From: Bacteroidota bacterium
GTDB taxonomy: Bacteria > Bacteroidota > Bacteroidia > Bacteroidales > VadinHA17
Direction of reading: 5' to 3'
Assembly (NCBI GenBank): GCA_011050615.1
Contig: DRFJ01000047.1
Span: forward strand, 36,769 to 100,768
DNA length: 64,000 nt
Shown here: piece by piece, positions 18,119-25,793 of the stretch
Layout of the letters: every line of letters begins with the position of its first letter
Numbering within the stretch: position 1 is the stretch's first letter
Notes under the pieces: generated by a model
Told to the model about the DNA's origin: nothing
The model's input: only the letters and a program-made list of their open reading frames with translations
Database searches by the model: none
Position numbers and translations under genes: made by a program

Positions 18119-18514
18119 ATGAAAAAAATAATTATGATTATGGTTATTGTGACTTTCTTTATTGGTAATGCCCTTTCTCAAACCAGGCAGGCAAGTCACT
18201 CCGCAGCTCTTAAAACAGGTGTAAAAACAGTAGACCTTATTAACGGACTGAAGATCAAAGTGGATTTCAGTCCTGAAAAGGGCACCCTGTGGTTTACAGG
18301 AGAATCCAAGGACCTTAAGATGTTTATTACTGAATTCATTCCCCTGACTGATCCCATTGAAACCGGAATTGAAATAGGGAAAAGCTACCACCTGGATAAT
18401 ATGTATGTCAGTATTGAGTATAAGGTCCTGACTATAGAAAATAACAGGGTTACACGTATCTGGTTCAGAATAGCAGCCGCACAACTTGAACTGCCCCAGA
18501 AGAACTGGATATGA
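18119..18514 (+). CDS. Small exported protein of unknown function
   Basis: I do not recognise a family. The 131-residue product begins with a clear signal peptide (MKKIIMIMVIVTFFIGNALS, cleavage likely before QTRQ), so it should be exported. The mature part is predicted mostly beta-strand, without cysteines or metal motifs. TAAATTTG at 18054-18061 could be its -7 box. Its stop codon is one base from the start of the downstream oxidoreductase, suggesting co-translation, although one protein is exported and the other cytoplasmic. Confidence 0.78.
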   Translation: MKKIIMIMVIVTFFIGNALSQTRQASHSAALKTGVKTVDLINGLKIKVDFSPEKGTLWFTGESKDLKMFITEFIPLTDPIETGIEIGKSYHLDNMYVSIEYKVLTIENNRVTRIWFRIAAAQLELPQKNWI

Positions 18515-18515
18515 T

Positions 18516-19493
18516 ATGAAGGCGGTAATACAGGAAAAACCAGGTGATAAACTGTACGTCAAAGATATTCCTATACCTGAGCCGGGAAAGGGTGAAGTAC
18601 TGGTAAAAATGAATTATGCACCAGTCAATCCCTCTGACCTCAGCCTTCTACAGGGCACATATGCAGGCAGTCACAACTATCCCCTTATCCCTGGGATAGA
18701 AGGCAGCGGACAGGTAGTTAAAAGCGGCAAGGGTATTATTGCCAGATCAAGAGAAGGTAAAAGGGTGGCATGTACAGCATCAGGTCAAAGCTATGGAACA
18801 TGGGCAGAGTATATGGTTACTTCAGCCCTCAGGACAATACCCCTGGACAAACATATAGATGATGAACAGGGCTCAATGCTTCTTGTTAATCCCCTTACTG
18901 CAGTAGCCTTTATCGAAATTGCCCGGAAAGATAAAAAGACTGCCCTTGTGAATAATGCTGCGGCCAGCTCACTTGGAAAAATGCTTATAAGCCTCTGCAG
19001 GGAAAATAATATAGGCCTGATTAATATTGTGGCAAGGGAATCCCAGTACCAGTACCTCAAAGAACTTGGTGCCGATTATGTACTTAACAGCAGCTCACCG
19101 GATTTTGAAAATGAACTTGCCAGACACTCAGATCTTCTCGGGGCAAGGCTCTTCTTTGATGCTGTGGGAGGGAAACAGGCAGAAACCATGTTAAAAGCAT
19201 CACCTCCGGGAAGTACTATAATTACATATGCAAAGTTATCCGAACGGAATATACGTGTTGATCCTCGTTTACTCTTACAGCAGGGTAAGAAAATAACAGG
19301 TTTCTACCTGGCTAATTATATTTCCGGCAAATCAATATTACAGAAACTCAGAGCTACAGGAAAAGCCAAAAAACTACTGTCAGAAAATATTACCATAAAA
19401 GTGTCAGCCAGATACCCCCTGGAAAAGATTAATGAAGCCCTGGAATATTACCGAAATAATATGTCATCAGGCAAAGTACTGCTTTACCCGTGA
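18516..19493 (+). CDS. Quinone oxidoreductase-like MDR enzyme (zinc-free)
   Basis: The product is a 325-residue medium-chain reductase related to NADPH:quinone/enoyl reductases. It starts MKAVIQEKPGDKLYVKDIP, has the family's VNPSDLSLLQGTY and PLIPGIEGSGQVV, and a Rossmann region (ALVNNAAASSLGKMLISL). The cysteine set that binds zinc in alcohol dehydrogenases is absent. I start it at ATG 18516, directly after the preceding stop; an in-frame upstream extension to 18486 would overlap that gene and lacks homology. Substrate is unknown. Confidence 0.88.
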   Translation: MKAVIQEKPGDKLYVKDIPIPEPGKGEVLVKMNYAPVNPSDLSLLQGTYAGSHNYPLIPGIEGSGQVVKSGKGIIARSREGKRVACTASGQSYGTWAEYMVTSALRTIPLDKHIDDEQGSMLLVNPLTAVAFIEIARKDKKTALVNNAAASSLGKMLISLCRENNIGLINIVARESQYQYLKELGADYVLNSSSPDFENELARHSDLLGARLFFDAVGGKQAETMLKASPPGSTIITYAKLSERNIRVDPRLLLQQGKKITGFYLANYISGKSILQKLRATGKAKKLLSENITIKVSARYPLEKINEALEYYRNNMSSGKVLLYP

Positions 19494-19507
19494 TATATCC
19501 TGATTTT

Positions 19508-20347
19508 TTATCTGCTGAATAACTTAAGAGTCCGGGACAGACTGTCACGTATTTTATCAAAGGCTTCATCACTAAAAACCATGAGTTCTTTTTGTAAAGC
19601 AATATATTCTTCATTCAATTTCTCATCTGGTTTTTCTGCCGAATTCAAAAATGCGGTAAGCGATCGTAACAGTACAGCATGGTCGTGCCAGTCTCCTATA
19701 CAGGTTTCGGTAGCATTCAGGTGTTCATAATGACTTCTGGTAAAAATATTATCCTTCCGTCTCCATATCAGGGCCAGGAGGGGTTTGATATTTTTCATCA
19801 CAATACGGACTTCGTGAATATACTGTAAATCTTCCTGTCCATCCAGCATATTCCTGATTCCATCTGTTTCTGAATAAATAAAGCCGGTAATAAAACTGAC
19901 AAGCTCTGATCCGGTATGCCGTGAAAGCAATTCTCTTACCCGGTCGTTGCAATCTTTAAGCCCTGCATAACTAAAAGTATGGATTAGTTTATCAAGATCC
20001 GCCTCCCATCCTGTTCTCAGACGGGCAATATACCTTGAATATGATTTACATAACTCCCCTTCACAGGGAGCTTCTCCTAATAAACGCAGATTAATCTGAC
20101 TCTCCCTTATCAGTCCGGCTTGCTTGAAAACAGGCTTGAAAAGTTGATAATGGTCTTTTGCATTGAAATCTGAGGAGTAAATATACCCGAGCAGACGGAA
20201 AATCGATTTAAGCCTTTTTATCCTTACCCGCAGTTTGTGCAGGTCTTTAAGCCTGTAACTTCCGGGGATGGCCTTCATGAAAGAATAAATATCGCCTATC
20301 TGCCTGTTATAGTACACCAGAAGAAATATTTTTTTCTGCCTGTTCAT
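19508..20347 (-). CDS. CHAD domain protein
   Basis: This 279-residue protein is made of a CHAD domain, an all-helical fold with conserved histidines and basic residues that binds polyphosphate. The two signature helices are visible: LHKLRVRIKRLKSIFRLLG near residue 35 and YIHEVRIVMKNIKPLLALIW near residue 180. It has no CYTH domain attached and no polyphosphate kinase nearby. It is convergent with the upstream oxidoreductase (14-nt gap). A polyphosphate-associated role is inferred from the family only. Confidence 0.88.
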   Translation of the reverse strand: MNRQKKIFLLVYYNRQIGDIYSFMKAIPGSYRLKDLHKLRVRIKRLKSIFRLLGYIYSSDFNAKDHYQLFKPVFKQAGLIRESQINLRLLGEAPCEGELCKSYSRYIARLRTGWEADLDKLIHTFSYAGLKDCNDRVRELLSRHTGSELVSFITGFIYSETDGIRNMLDGQEDLQYIHEVRIVMKNIKPLLALIWRRKDNIFTRSHYEHLNATETCIGDWHDHAVLLRSLTAFLNSAEKPDEKLNEEYIALQKELMVFSDEAFDKIRDSLSRTLKLFSR

Positions 20348-20452
20348 TATAATATATTGTAAGGCTTTAAATTAAGTAAAATTCACCAAAATGCTTAACA
20401 ATTCAGGTATTCATTATAAATAATTCAATAACACAATAAGACCCAATTGTGT

Positions 20453-20460
20453 TAACTTTG
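20453..20460 (+). promoter_or_regulatory. Candidate -7 box (TAACTTTG) for trmO
   Basis: TAACTTTG fits TAnnTTTG and lies 17 nt before the trmO start, implying a very short leader. The -33 element is unclear. Confidence 0.4.
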
Positions 20461-20477
20461 AAAAAAATCAGGCCATT

Positions 20478-20963
20478 ATGAAATTTGAATTTAAACCTGT
20501 CGGATTTATCAGGACACAAAACAGGGAATTGGCAGGAACCCCCATACAAGCCTCATATGCACAGGATTACACAGGCAAAGCAGAAATACTCCTTGAATAT
20601 ATCCCGGGCCTTAAAGATCTGGAAGGATTCTCCCATGTTATACTGATTTACGTTTTCGACAGGCATAAGAGAGGCGACTTTAAGCTTCAGGTTCAACCAT
20701 ACCTGGATGATGAAACAAGAGGCGTATTCGCGACAAGGGCTCCTAAACGGCCGAATAACATAGGCCTTTCAATAGTAAAGGTTCAACAGATAAAAAATAA
20801 CATGATATTTTTTTCGGGGGCCGACATGCTTGACAATACACCTTTGCTTGATATCAAACCTTTTATCCCTGAATTTGATTATGGTGAGAACTTCCGCATC
20901 GGATGGCTTGAGGACAAAATAAAACTCAGTGAAAAAAAAGAAGCTGATGACAGGTTTAAATAA
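20478..20963 (+). CDS. trmO: TrmO/TsaA family tRNA (t6A37) methyltransferase
   Basis: This 161-residue protein matches the UPF0066/TrmO family, SAM-dependent enzymes that methylate t6A37 in tRNA. The family signature appears as GFIRTQNRE at the N-terminus, LEGFSHVILIYVFDRH (about 50-65) and the diagnostic RAPKRPNNIGLSIVKV (about 92-107), with the usual Pro-Asn-Pro changed to PNN. It ends before any C-terminal extension, normal for short bacterial members. The gene is monocistronic by appearance. Confidence 0.9.
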   Translation: MKFEFKPVGFIRTQNRELAGTPIQASYAQDYTGKAEILLEYIPGLKDLEGFSHVILIYVFDRHKRGDFKLQVQPYLDDETRGVFATRAPKRPNNIGLSIVKVQQIKNNMIFFSGADMLDNTPLLDIKPFIPEFDYGENFRIGWLEDKIKLSEKKEADDRFK

Positions 20964-21348
20964 AAATTCCGGGGATAAAGAATACACAGAAGAGTCAAAG
21001 CCAATACAACATCCTGCAAAGAGACATCCAGGTTTCTGTATTGCAGGTCCTAAAGGCAGCACCCATGCATATAAGCGCAATACGGGCTTTTTAAAACTCA
21101 AAAGCCTTTTTGCCAGCAAACCTCCTGCAAGGGTAAAATATTATTGCAATAATAGTCTCTGTCGTAGTCTTCCGGATTGGTTGATTTATTTCTTTAACAG
21201 AAAAATACAACATTTAGGCTGAATAATTATTGCAACCGGGAAATTCTTTTTTTTACCCGATTTTTATTGGTGAAATCCTTAAATCAAACGCATTTATTTA
21301 TTTTTACTGTTTCTTTAAAAACTAAAGAAATGTGCTGATTAGGTTTCC
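20964..21348. other. Intergenic region without a supported gene
   Basis: About 385 bases follow trmO. A plus-strand frame of 97 codons starting inside trmO (20929-21222) has no recognisable domain and atypical composition, so I do not call it. There is a short palindrome TTATTGCAATAA near 21145 and a weak CGGG...CCCG hairpin near 21240, neither convincing. Confidence 0.6.
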
Positions 21349-21909
21349 ATGAAAGTAAAAAGAAAGATCAGAAAAAAAACCTTTTACCTCTGGCTGGTGA
21401 TTATTGCTATATTACTGGCCCTGTATTTTATTAACAAGGACTGGTTTGATATAAGCTTCCTGCAAAGATTTGTTGATGATAATAAATTCCTGGTAATCAC
21501 GATATATCTTTTAATACTTACACTTATCGGTCTCACATTCATCCCTTCAACACCATTTGCAATGGCCGGTCTCCTTCTTTTTCCCGCCCTTGAAACATTT
21601 ATTATAAACATGATTGGTATAATAAGCTCAACCGCTATTGTATACTATTTTACACGTTTTCTCGGACTGGATAAATGGATAGAGCTGAAATTTCCAAAGC
21701 AGATCGAAAAAACCAGGAAGGCACTGAGCAATAAGGAACTTCCCATTATTATCGGATGGAGCTTCTTTCCGATTGTACCCACGGATCTGATCATTTATGT
21801 TGGTAGTTCACTGCGTATATCGTATCTTAAATCTGTAACCGGAGTACTCATTGGTGAAGGCGCCCTTAACGCATTATATATCTTTTCATTTGACTTTTTT
21901 TTCCTTTAA
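21349..21909 (+). CDS. TVP38/TMEM64 (DedA-like) membrane protein
   Basis: This 186-residue integral membrane protein has a positively charged N-terminus, about five hydrophobic helices and the SNARE-associated/VTT core FIPSTPFAMAGLLLFPALET followed by a glycine-rich loop (YVGSSLRISYLK). VTT proteins are linked to lipid scrambling or membrane homeostasis; the precise role here is unknown. The gene is followed 39 nt later by a porin-like gene in the same direction. Confidence 0.85.
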   Translation: MKVKRKIRKKTFYLWLVIIAILLALYFINKDWFDISFLQRFVDDNKFLVITIYLLILTLIGLTFIPSTPFAMAGLLLFPALETFIINMIGIISSTAIVYYFTRFLGLDKWIELKFPKQIEKTRKALSNKELPIIIGWSFFPIVPTDLIIYVGSSLRISYLKSVTGVLIGEGALNALYIFSFDFFFL

Positions 21910-21948
21910 CCTGACAAATTTTGAAAATGCTTTTTAAAAAAATGTATT

Positions 21949-23025
21949 ATGAAAAAATATCTAATATTGATCATCGCCGGTATTTTAAATATTATTACAG
22001 GATATTCTCAGGATGGCAAAGAACAAATACCATTTTTGCAGAATACCACCATATCAGGAGAATGGTTCCTCGGATTTGGATACAACGATTATACTGAAAT
22101 CAGCGCCTTTTATCTCAAAAGGGGGTATTTTACTATCAGAACCAAAATTAATGATGTCTTTTCCGTAAGATACACACAGGATATAACAACAGATACTGAG
22201 GGAAGCGATATGGGAAATGTCGAAATGAGACTTAAGTACCTGCTGTTAAAAGTTAATCTTATAAATAACGATTTACTGAAGAATTCTTACCTGGAATTTG
22301 GACTGGTTCACAGGCCCTGGCTCTGTTATGAACAGAGTATAACAGGTTACCGGGTACAGGGCAAAATGTATACTGATAGATATAATCTTCTCAGCTCAGC
22401 TGATTTTGGGGTAACATATTCAGGTCTGCTGGGAGGTGAGATGAACCAGGAGTACAAGGATAGGGTAAGCTCATATTTCCCTGGCAGGTATGGCAGTTTC
22501 AGCTTTGGAATTTATAACGGGGGCGGTTATCATGCACTCGAAAAAAATAACAATAAAATCATTGAGGGCAGACTGAGTGTCAGGCCCCTGCCTGATAAAA
22601 TACCTGGATTTCAATTATCCTATTCATTCTCTTACGGTAATTCTAATACTGCCTTGAACAATGCAAAGTACAGGTTAAATATTTTTCATCTTTCTTCACT
22701 GAGTAAAAATCATAAATTAATGATCCAATATTACCAGGGTACAGGAGGACATGGCGATGATTATACTGATTCCGACGGGTTTTCATACCAGAATAAGGGC
22801 TACTCGGGTTTTGCAGAGATAATGATACCCGGAACATCCTTTTCATTGTTCTCCAGGTATGATAAGTTTATATCTTACCAGGATACGAAACAGATACAGA
22901 ACACTTTCATAGCAGGAATAACATACCGGTTCCTGAGAAATAAAGTTTTACTGAACTTTGACCAGAATGAAAATAGGGGTATTTATACAAGGATTTATGA
23001 ACTTGCCCTTGAAATAAACTTTTAA
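21949..23025 (+). CDS. Porin-like outer-membrane beta-barrel protein
   Basis: This 358-residue protein carries a signal peptide (about 1-20, ending TGYSQ) and a mature region of alternating hydrophobic/polar strands with aromatic girdles, ending in an outer-membrane-type C-terminal strand (YELALEINF, terminal Phe). It looks like a phosphate-selective-porin type or uncharacterised Bacteroidota porin. No substrate can be assigned. It shares orientation with the VTT-domain gene and is convergent with the MerR relic. Confidence 0.75.
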   Translation: MKKYLILIIAGILNIITGYSQDGKEQIPFLQNTTISGEWFLGFGYNDYTEISAFYLKRGYFTIRTKINDVFSVRYTQDITTDTEGSDMGNVEMRLKYLLLKVNLINNDLLKNSYLEFGLVHRPWLCYEQSITGYRVQGKMYTDRYNLLSSADFGVTYSGLLGGEMNQEYKDRVSSYFPGRYGSFSFGIYNGGGYHALEKNNNKIIEGRLSVRPLPDKIPGFQLSYSFSYGNSNTALNNAKYRLNIFHLSSLSKNHKLMIQYYQGTGGHGDDYTDSDGFSYQNKGYSGFAEIMIPGTSFSLFSRYDKFISYQDTKQIQNTFIAGITYRFLRNKVLLNFDQNENRGIYTRIYELALEINF

Positions 23026-23046
23026 TAAATTAAAAAGCAAAAAGAA

Positions 23047-23380
23047 TCAGTTATTTATCAACCGTGTATATTCTAAGGGTGTGCTTACAGCATGAACGTT
23101 CCCGGGTAATTCCCCTTAAATATTCCGTACAAGAACACCACTGGCAATAATGACCCGATCCTTAAATGCAGCGGAAAGAGCTTCAATGTATTCATCATTA
23201 TTAATACCTGAAAACCCTGATGATGTTGATCAATTTTCTGAGATCATCGTCTGTATATCTTCTCCTGTTGGTAGAAGTGCGGTGTGGCCTGATAATACCG
23301 TATCTTTATTCCCATATTCTTATCGTATGAACTTTACTGTTCGAAAGCTTCTCCAAATCCTTTATGGTATACTCTCCCAT
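23047..23380 (-). pseudogene. MerR-family (B12-binding type) regulator pseudogene
   Basis: Reading the minus strand from ATG 23380 gives GEYTIKDLEKLSNSKVHTIR followed by IWE, then TAA (23306-23308), then RYGIIRPHRTSTNRRRYTDD. This is the winged-helix DNA-binding domain of MerR-type regulators, where the stop replaces the usual Gln or Arg of the WE-x-RYG motif. After about 57 residues the frame shifts, and a second block NNDEYIEALSAAFKDRVIIA followed by SGVLVRNI, TAA (23116-23118), GELPGNVHAV resembles the end of the C-terminal cobalamin-binding domain. Some 170-200 central residues are missing. Two stops, a deletion and a frameshift make it a dead gene. Confidence 0.82.
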
Positions 23381-23508
23381 CGGCCTGGTTTTATTGTTTT
23401 AAATATATCAATTTATTAAACAATTAAAATGTGTTAAATGGTTTAGTCCGGTTTCGAGGTCAGTATTATTCCTGTATTTTTTTTATATTGTTCAAAAAAT
23501 GTACAGGT

Positions 23509-23994
23509 ATGAATAATATAAGGTTTCTTTTGTCCCTCATGGTATTTATGCAAGCCTGTGTATCTGCCGACAACAATCCGGAAACTGTAACGGGTGTAAT
23601 TAACGAAGCAGTTTATGATTCGGTTCTTGCCCGTGAACTCAAGGCTGACTCTTATGGCATGAAGCAGTATATAATGGCTTTCCTGATCCGTGGAGACAGC
23701 AGTTCGGCTGACAGCGCTGAAGCAGCAAGATTACAAAGAGCACATCTGGACAATATAACCAGGCTGGCACAAGAAGGTAAATTATTGCTTGCCGGCCCCC
23801 TCCTTGATGATACTGATATTAGGGGTATATATATATTTAACGTAAGTACTGTTGAAGAAGCAGAAAAGCTGGCCGGATCGGATCCTGCAATAAAGGCAGG
23901 CGTTCTTAAAATGGAACTTCACCCCTGGTATGGATCAGCTGCACTTCAAAAACTGAATGAAATTCATGCAAGGATTCAGTCCGGCAATATTTAA
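23509..23994 (+). CDS. YCII-related lipoprotein
   Basis: The product (161 residues) starts with a lipoprotein signal (lipobox FMQAC) and continues into a YciI-like domain: QYIMAFLIRGD, RLQRAHLDNITRLAQEGKLL followed by LAGPLLDD, and a ferredoxin-like strand GIYIFNVSTVEEAEKLAGSD. YciI domains are small dimeric alpha/beta folds; an exported version is uncommon and its activity is unknown. I start it at ATG 23509, which gives the signal peptide; an in-frame extension to 23431 would bury it. It sits inside a zone of gene remnants but appears intact. Confidence 0.82.
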   Translation: MNNIRFLLSLMVFMQACVSADNNPETVTGVINEAVYDSVLARELKADSYGMKQYIMAFLIRGDSSSADSAEAARLQRAHLDNITRLAQEGKLLLAGPLLDDTDIRGIYIFNVSTVEEAEKLAGSDPAIKAGVLKMELHPWYGSAALQKLNEIHARIQSGNI

Positions 23995-24032
23995 TAATTC
24001 ATTAAATATAAAATAGTACGGAAGGAACAAAA

Positions 24033-24149
24033 CGAATATATTTATTTGTCATAGACGGTAAAATAGAAAAAGGGAAAGATATTCCTTGAAAAAGGGATGC
24101 AATAGGTATTGCGGAAACAGAAGAAATTGATATAAAAGCATTTAATTAA
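24033..24149 (+). pseudogene. Pirin C-terminal remnant
   Basis: One frame reads YLFVIDGKIEKGKDIP, a TGA (24087-24089), then KRDAIGIAETEEIDIKAFN and TAA. This is the closing part of a pirin (bicupin) protein, where the family has a glycine-rich strand, KRDAxGI.(D/E)T and the last strand. The remaining 80 percent of the gene is missing. The in-frame TGA and absence of a start show decay. Confidence 0.75.
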
Positions 24150-24197
24150 TCCTATATTTTGTTAATTGAAATACCAATGACTTAATCAAATTTTACT

Positions 24198-24299
24198 ATG
24201 GAAATAGCCAATCTGATAAAAACCAGGTGGAGTCCCGGAGCTTTCAGTGATCATACACCAAGGAATGAGGAAATTTACATTCAAAATATTGAAAATATT
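24198..24299 (+). pseudogene. Nitroreductase N-terminal remnant fused in frame to the next gene
   Basis: From ATG 24198 the translation MEIANLIKTRWSPGAFSDHT is the start of a nitroreductase-family flavoprotein, which usually continues into an FMN-binding core. Here the match ends after about 25 residues and runs without a stop into the signal peptide of the following metallo-beta-lactamase-fold gene, so the long open frame is a chance fusion. Confidence 0.75.
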
Positions 24300-25226
24300 A
24301 TGATGAGAGTAATGTTGAGGTTTTCATTAATTCTCCTGCTGCTTGTGCCGGTATCACTAATTGCCCGGGGACAGCCTTATATAATTGTTCTCGGGGTGGC
24401 ACAGGATGGTGGTTATCCTCATATGGGCTGTACAAAGGAATGTTGCAGATCAGCATGGGAAAATCCCTCCATAAGGAGAAACGTAGTTTCTCTTGCCCTG
24501 GTGGATCCTGTTTCACAGCACTGGTATCTTTTTGAAGCAACTCCGGATATCAGGGAACAATTACATCTTTTCAGGCAACTTACATCGGGGAAATACAATT
24601 ACCTTCCGAGGGCGGTATTTGTGAGTCATGCCCACATAGGTCATTATACCGGGCTGATGCAATTCGGGCGCGAAGTGATGAATACAGATGGTATTAGCCT
24701 GTATGTAATGCCACGGATGAAGGCTTTCCTGGAGAATAACGGCCCCTGGGATCAGCTTGTGAGACTTGAGAACATTATACCAGTGGAGATAAATGATGGT
24801 TCGGAACTTGCCATTTCAGAAGAAATTACCGTCAAGAGCTTCTCGGTGCCACACCGCAATGAATACTCAGAAACGGCAGCTTACAAAATAATAGCCGGTA
24901 ACAGGTCTTATCTTTTTATCCCTGACATTAACAAATGGGATAAAATGAATAAGGATATTATCAGTCTTGTTCAATCATCTGACATATCTTTCCTCGATGG
25001 TACCTTCTATTCCCAAGGTGAGCTACCTGGACGTAATATGGATGAGATCCCCCATCCCTTTATAGTGGAAACAATGGAACTGTTCAGCCGGGAAGACAAA
25101 GAGACGAAGAATAAAATACATTTTATTCATTTCAACCATTCCAACCCGGTGCTTTACAATAAAGGCATCCGGGAAGAGATACTGACCAAAGGGTTTAATA
25201 TTGCTGAGCAAGGACATAATTACTAG
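24300..25226 (+). CDS. PqqB-like metallo-beta-lactamase-fold protein, exported
   Basis: The product (about 308 residues) has a signal peptide (MMRVMLRFSLILLLLVPVSL) and a metallo-hydrolase fold. Near the N-terminus is a GYPHMGCTKECC segment, similar to the cysteine cluster of PqqB-type proteins, and the metal motif is VSHAHIGHYTG (HxHxGH, Asp of the standard HxHxDH replaced by Gly), followed by PHRNEYSETAAY and DGTFYS. It probably hydrolyses an exported small substrate; PQQ synthesis is unlikely since other pqq genes are absent. I start it at ATG 24300 because residues encoded upstream belong to a nitroreductase remnant. It is the intact gene in a decayed zone. Confidence 0.83.
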   Translation: MMRVMLRFSLILLLLVPVSLIARGQPYIIVLGVAQDGGYPHMGCTKECCRSAWENPSIRRNVVSLALVDPVSQHWYLFEATPDIREQLHLFRQLTSGKYNYLPRAVFVSHAHIGHYTGLMQFGREVMNTDGISLYVMPRMKAFLENNGPWDQLVRLENIIPVEINDGSELAISEEITVKSFSVPHRNEYSETAAYKIIAGNRSYLFIPDINKWDKMNKDIISLVQSSDISFLDGTFYSQGELPGRNMDEIPHPFIVETMELFSREDKETKNKIHFIHFNHSNPVLYNKGIREEILTKGFNIAEQGHNY

Positions 25227-25237
25227 ATCATAATACT

Positions 25238-25562
25238 ATGGGTCCTGTCTGGTTAAGCATAGCATTTGTCTTTGGTTTCCTGATAAGGCTGATTGGATTA
25301 CCACCGCTGGTAGGATATTTAATAGCAGGATTTGTGCTTATTTTTTTTTGGCGCCGAGTCGGGTGAGTTTATCGAAACAGTTTCTGACCTCGGTGTAACC
25401 TTATTGCTTTTCACCATTGGTCTGAAGCTGAAAATAAAGAACCTGCTCAGGCATGAGGTATATGGAGGTGCGCTTATTCATATGCTGATTATTACTGTTA
25501 TATTTGCCGAGGCAGGTTCGGGGCTTGCCGACCATATATGCAAAACCTTTTCAAACAGTTGA
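25238..25562 (+). pseudogene. KefB-type cation/proton antiporter, 5' fragment with frameshift
   Basis: From ATG 25238 the frame gives MGPVWLSIAFVFGFLIRLIG and PPLVGYLIAGFVL, a typical CPA2 antiporter start. At a run of nine T (25341-25349) the frame shifts, and the +1 frame continues GAESGEFIETVSDLGVTLLL followed by FTIGLKLKIKNLL. The match ends after about 90 residues (normal proteins exceed 500) and a stop follows at 25562. The T-run could be a sequencing artefact, but the missing 3' end shows the gene is dead. Confidence 0.87.
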
Positions 25563-25629
25563 TAACTCTTCCCGATAAGGTCTATACAGGATAAGCGCCA
25601 ATAAGATTCCTAGATAATTTATAATTGAC

Positions 25630-25661
25630 TTTGGTGTTTTGGAAAATACTTAGTACTTTTG
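25630..25661 (+). promoter_or_regulatory. Bacteroidota promoter of the tRNA-Lys gene
   Basis: TTTG at 25630-25633 and TACTTTTG at 25654-25661 are 20 nt apart, a close match to the Bacteroidota consensus. The tRNA starts 25 nt downstream. Confidence 0.75.
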
Positions 25662-25686
25662 CATCGCCTTTTAAAAAGGACACGGA

Positions 25687-25762
25687 GATTCAGTAGCTCA
25701 GCTGGTAGAGCACATCCCTTTTAAGGATGGGGTCCTGGGTTCGAGACCCAGCTGGATCACCA
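25687..25762 (+). tRNA. tRNA-Lys (anticodon TTT)
   Basis: The 76-nt sequence folds as a cloverleaf: acceptor GATTCAG pairs with CTGGATC (one G-T pair), D arm AGCTCAGCTGGTAGAGCA, anticodon stem CATCC/GGATG with loop CTTTTAA (anticodon TTT), T arm CTGGG-TTCGAGA-CCCAG, discriminator A and encoded CCA. It is a single-tRNA unit with its own promoter and terminator. Confidence 0.98.
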
Positions 25763-25763
25763 G

Positions 25764-25793
25764 AAAGACCTGCCGATACGGCAGGTCTTTTTT
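25764..25793 (+). terminator. Rho-independent terminator after tRNA-Lys
   Basis: AAAGACCTGCCG (25764-25775) pairs with CGGCAGGTCTTT (25779-25790), loop ATA, followed by further T. The stem is flanked by A-run and T-run, so it may also terminate the convergent ClC operon. Confidence 0.92.

Noticed and set aside
20929..21222. Plus-strand frame of 97 codons overlapping trmO.
   Set aside because: No domain, odd composition and no promoter of its own; support is too thin to call a gene.
23047..23380. Possible reassignment of TAA to an amino acid, because TAA falls at conserved sense positions in the MerR and CorA sequences.
   Set aside because: TAA also ends many intact genes here (for example larE, mce and pepD), and the relics carry deletions and frameshifts as well, so ordinary decay explains them.
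23150..23419. Plus-strand open frame of 89 codons.
   Set aside because: It is antisense to the MerR relic; the family signal is on the minus strand.
24087..24089. In-frame TGA in the pirin remnant as a selenocysteine codon, given the SelD gene in the window.
   Set aside because: Pirins have no conserved Cys at this place, no SECIS-like hairpin is obvious, and the gene lacks its first 80 percent.
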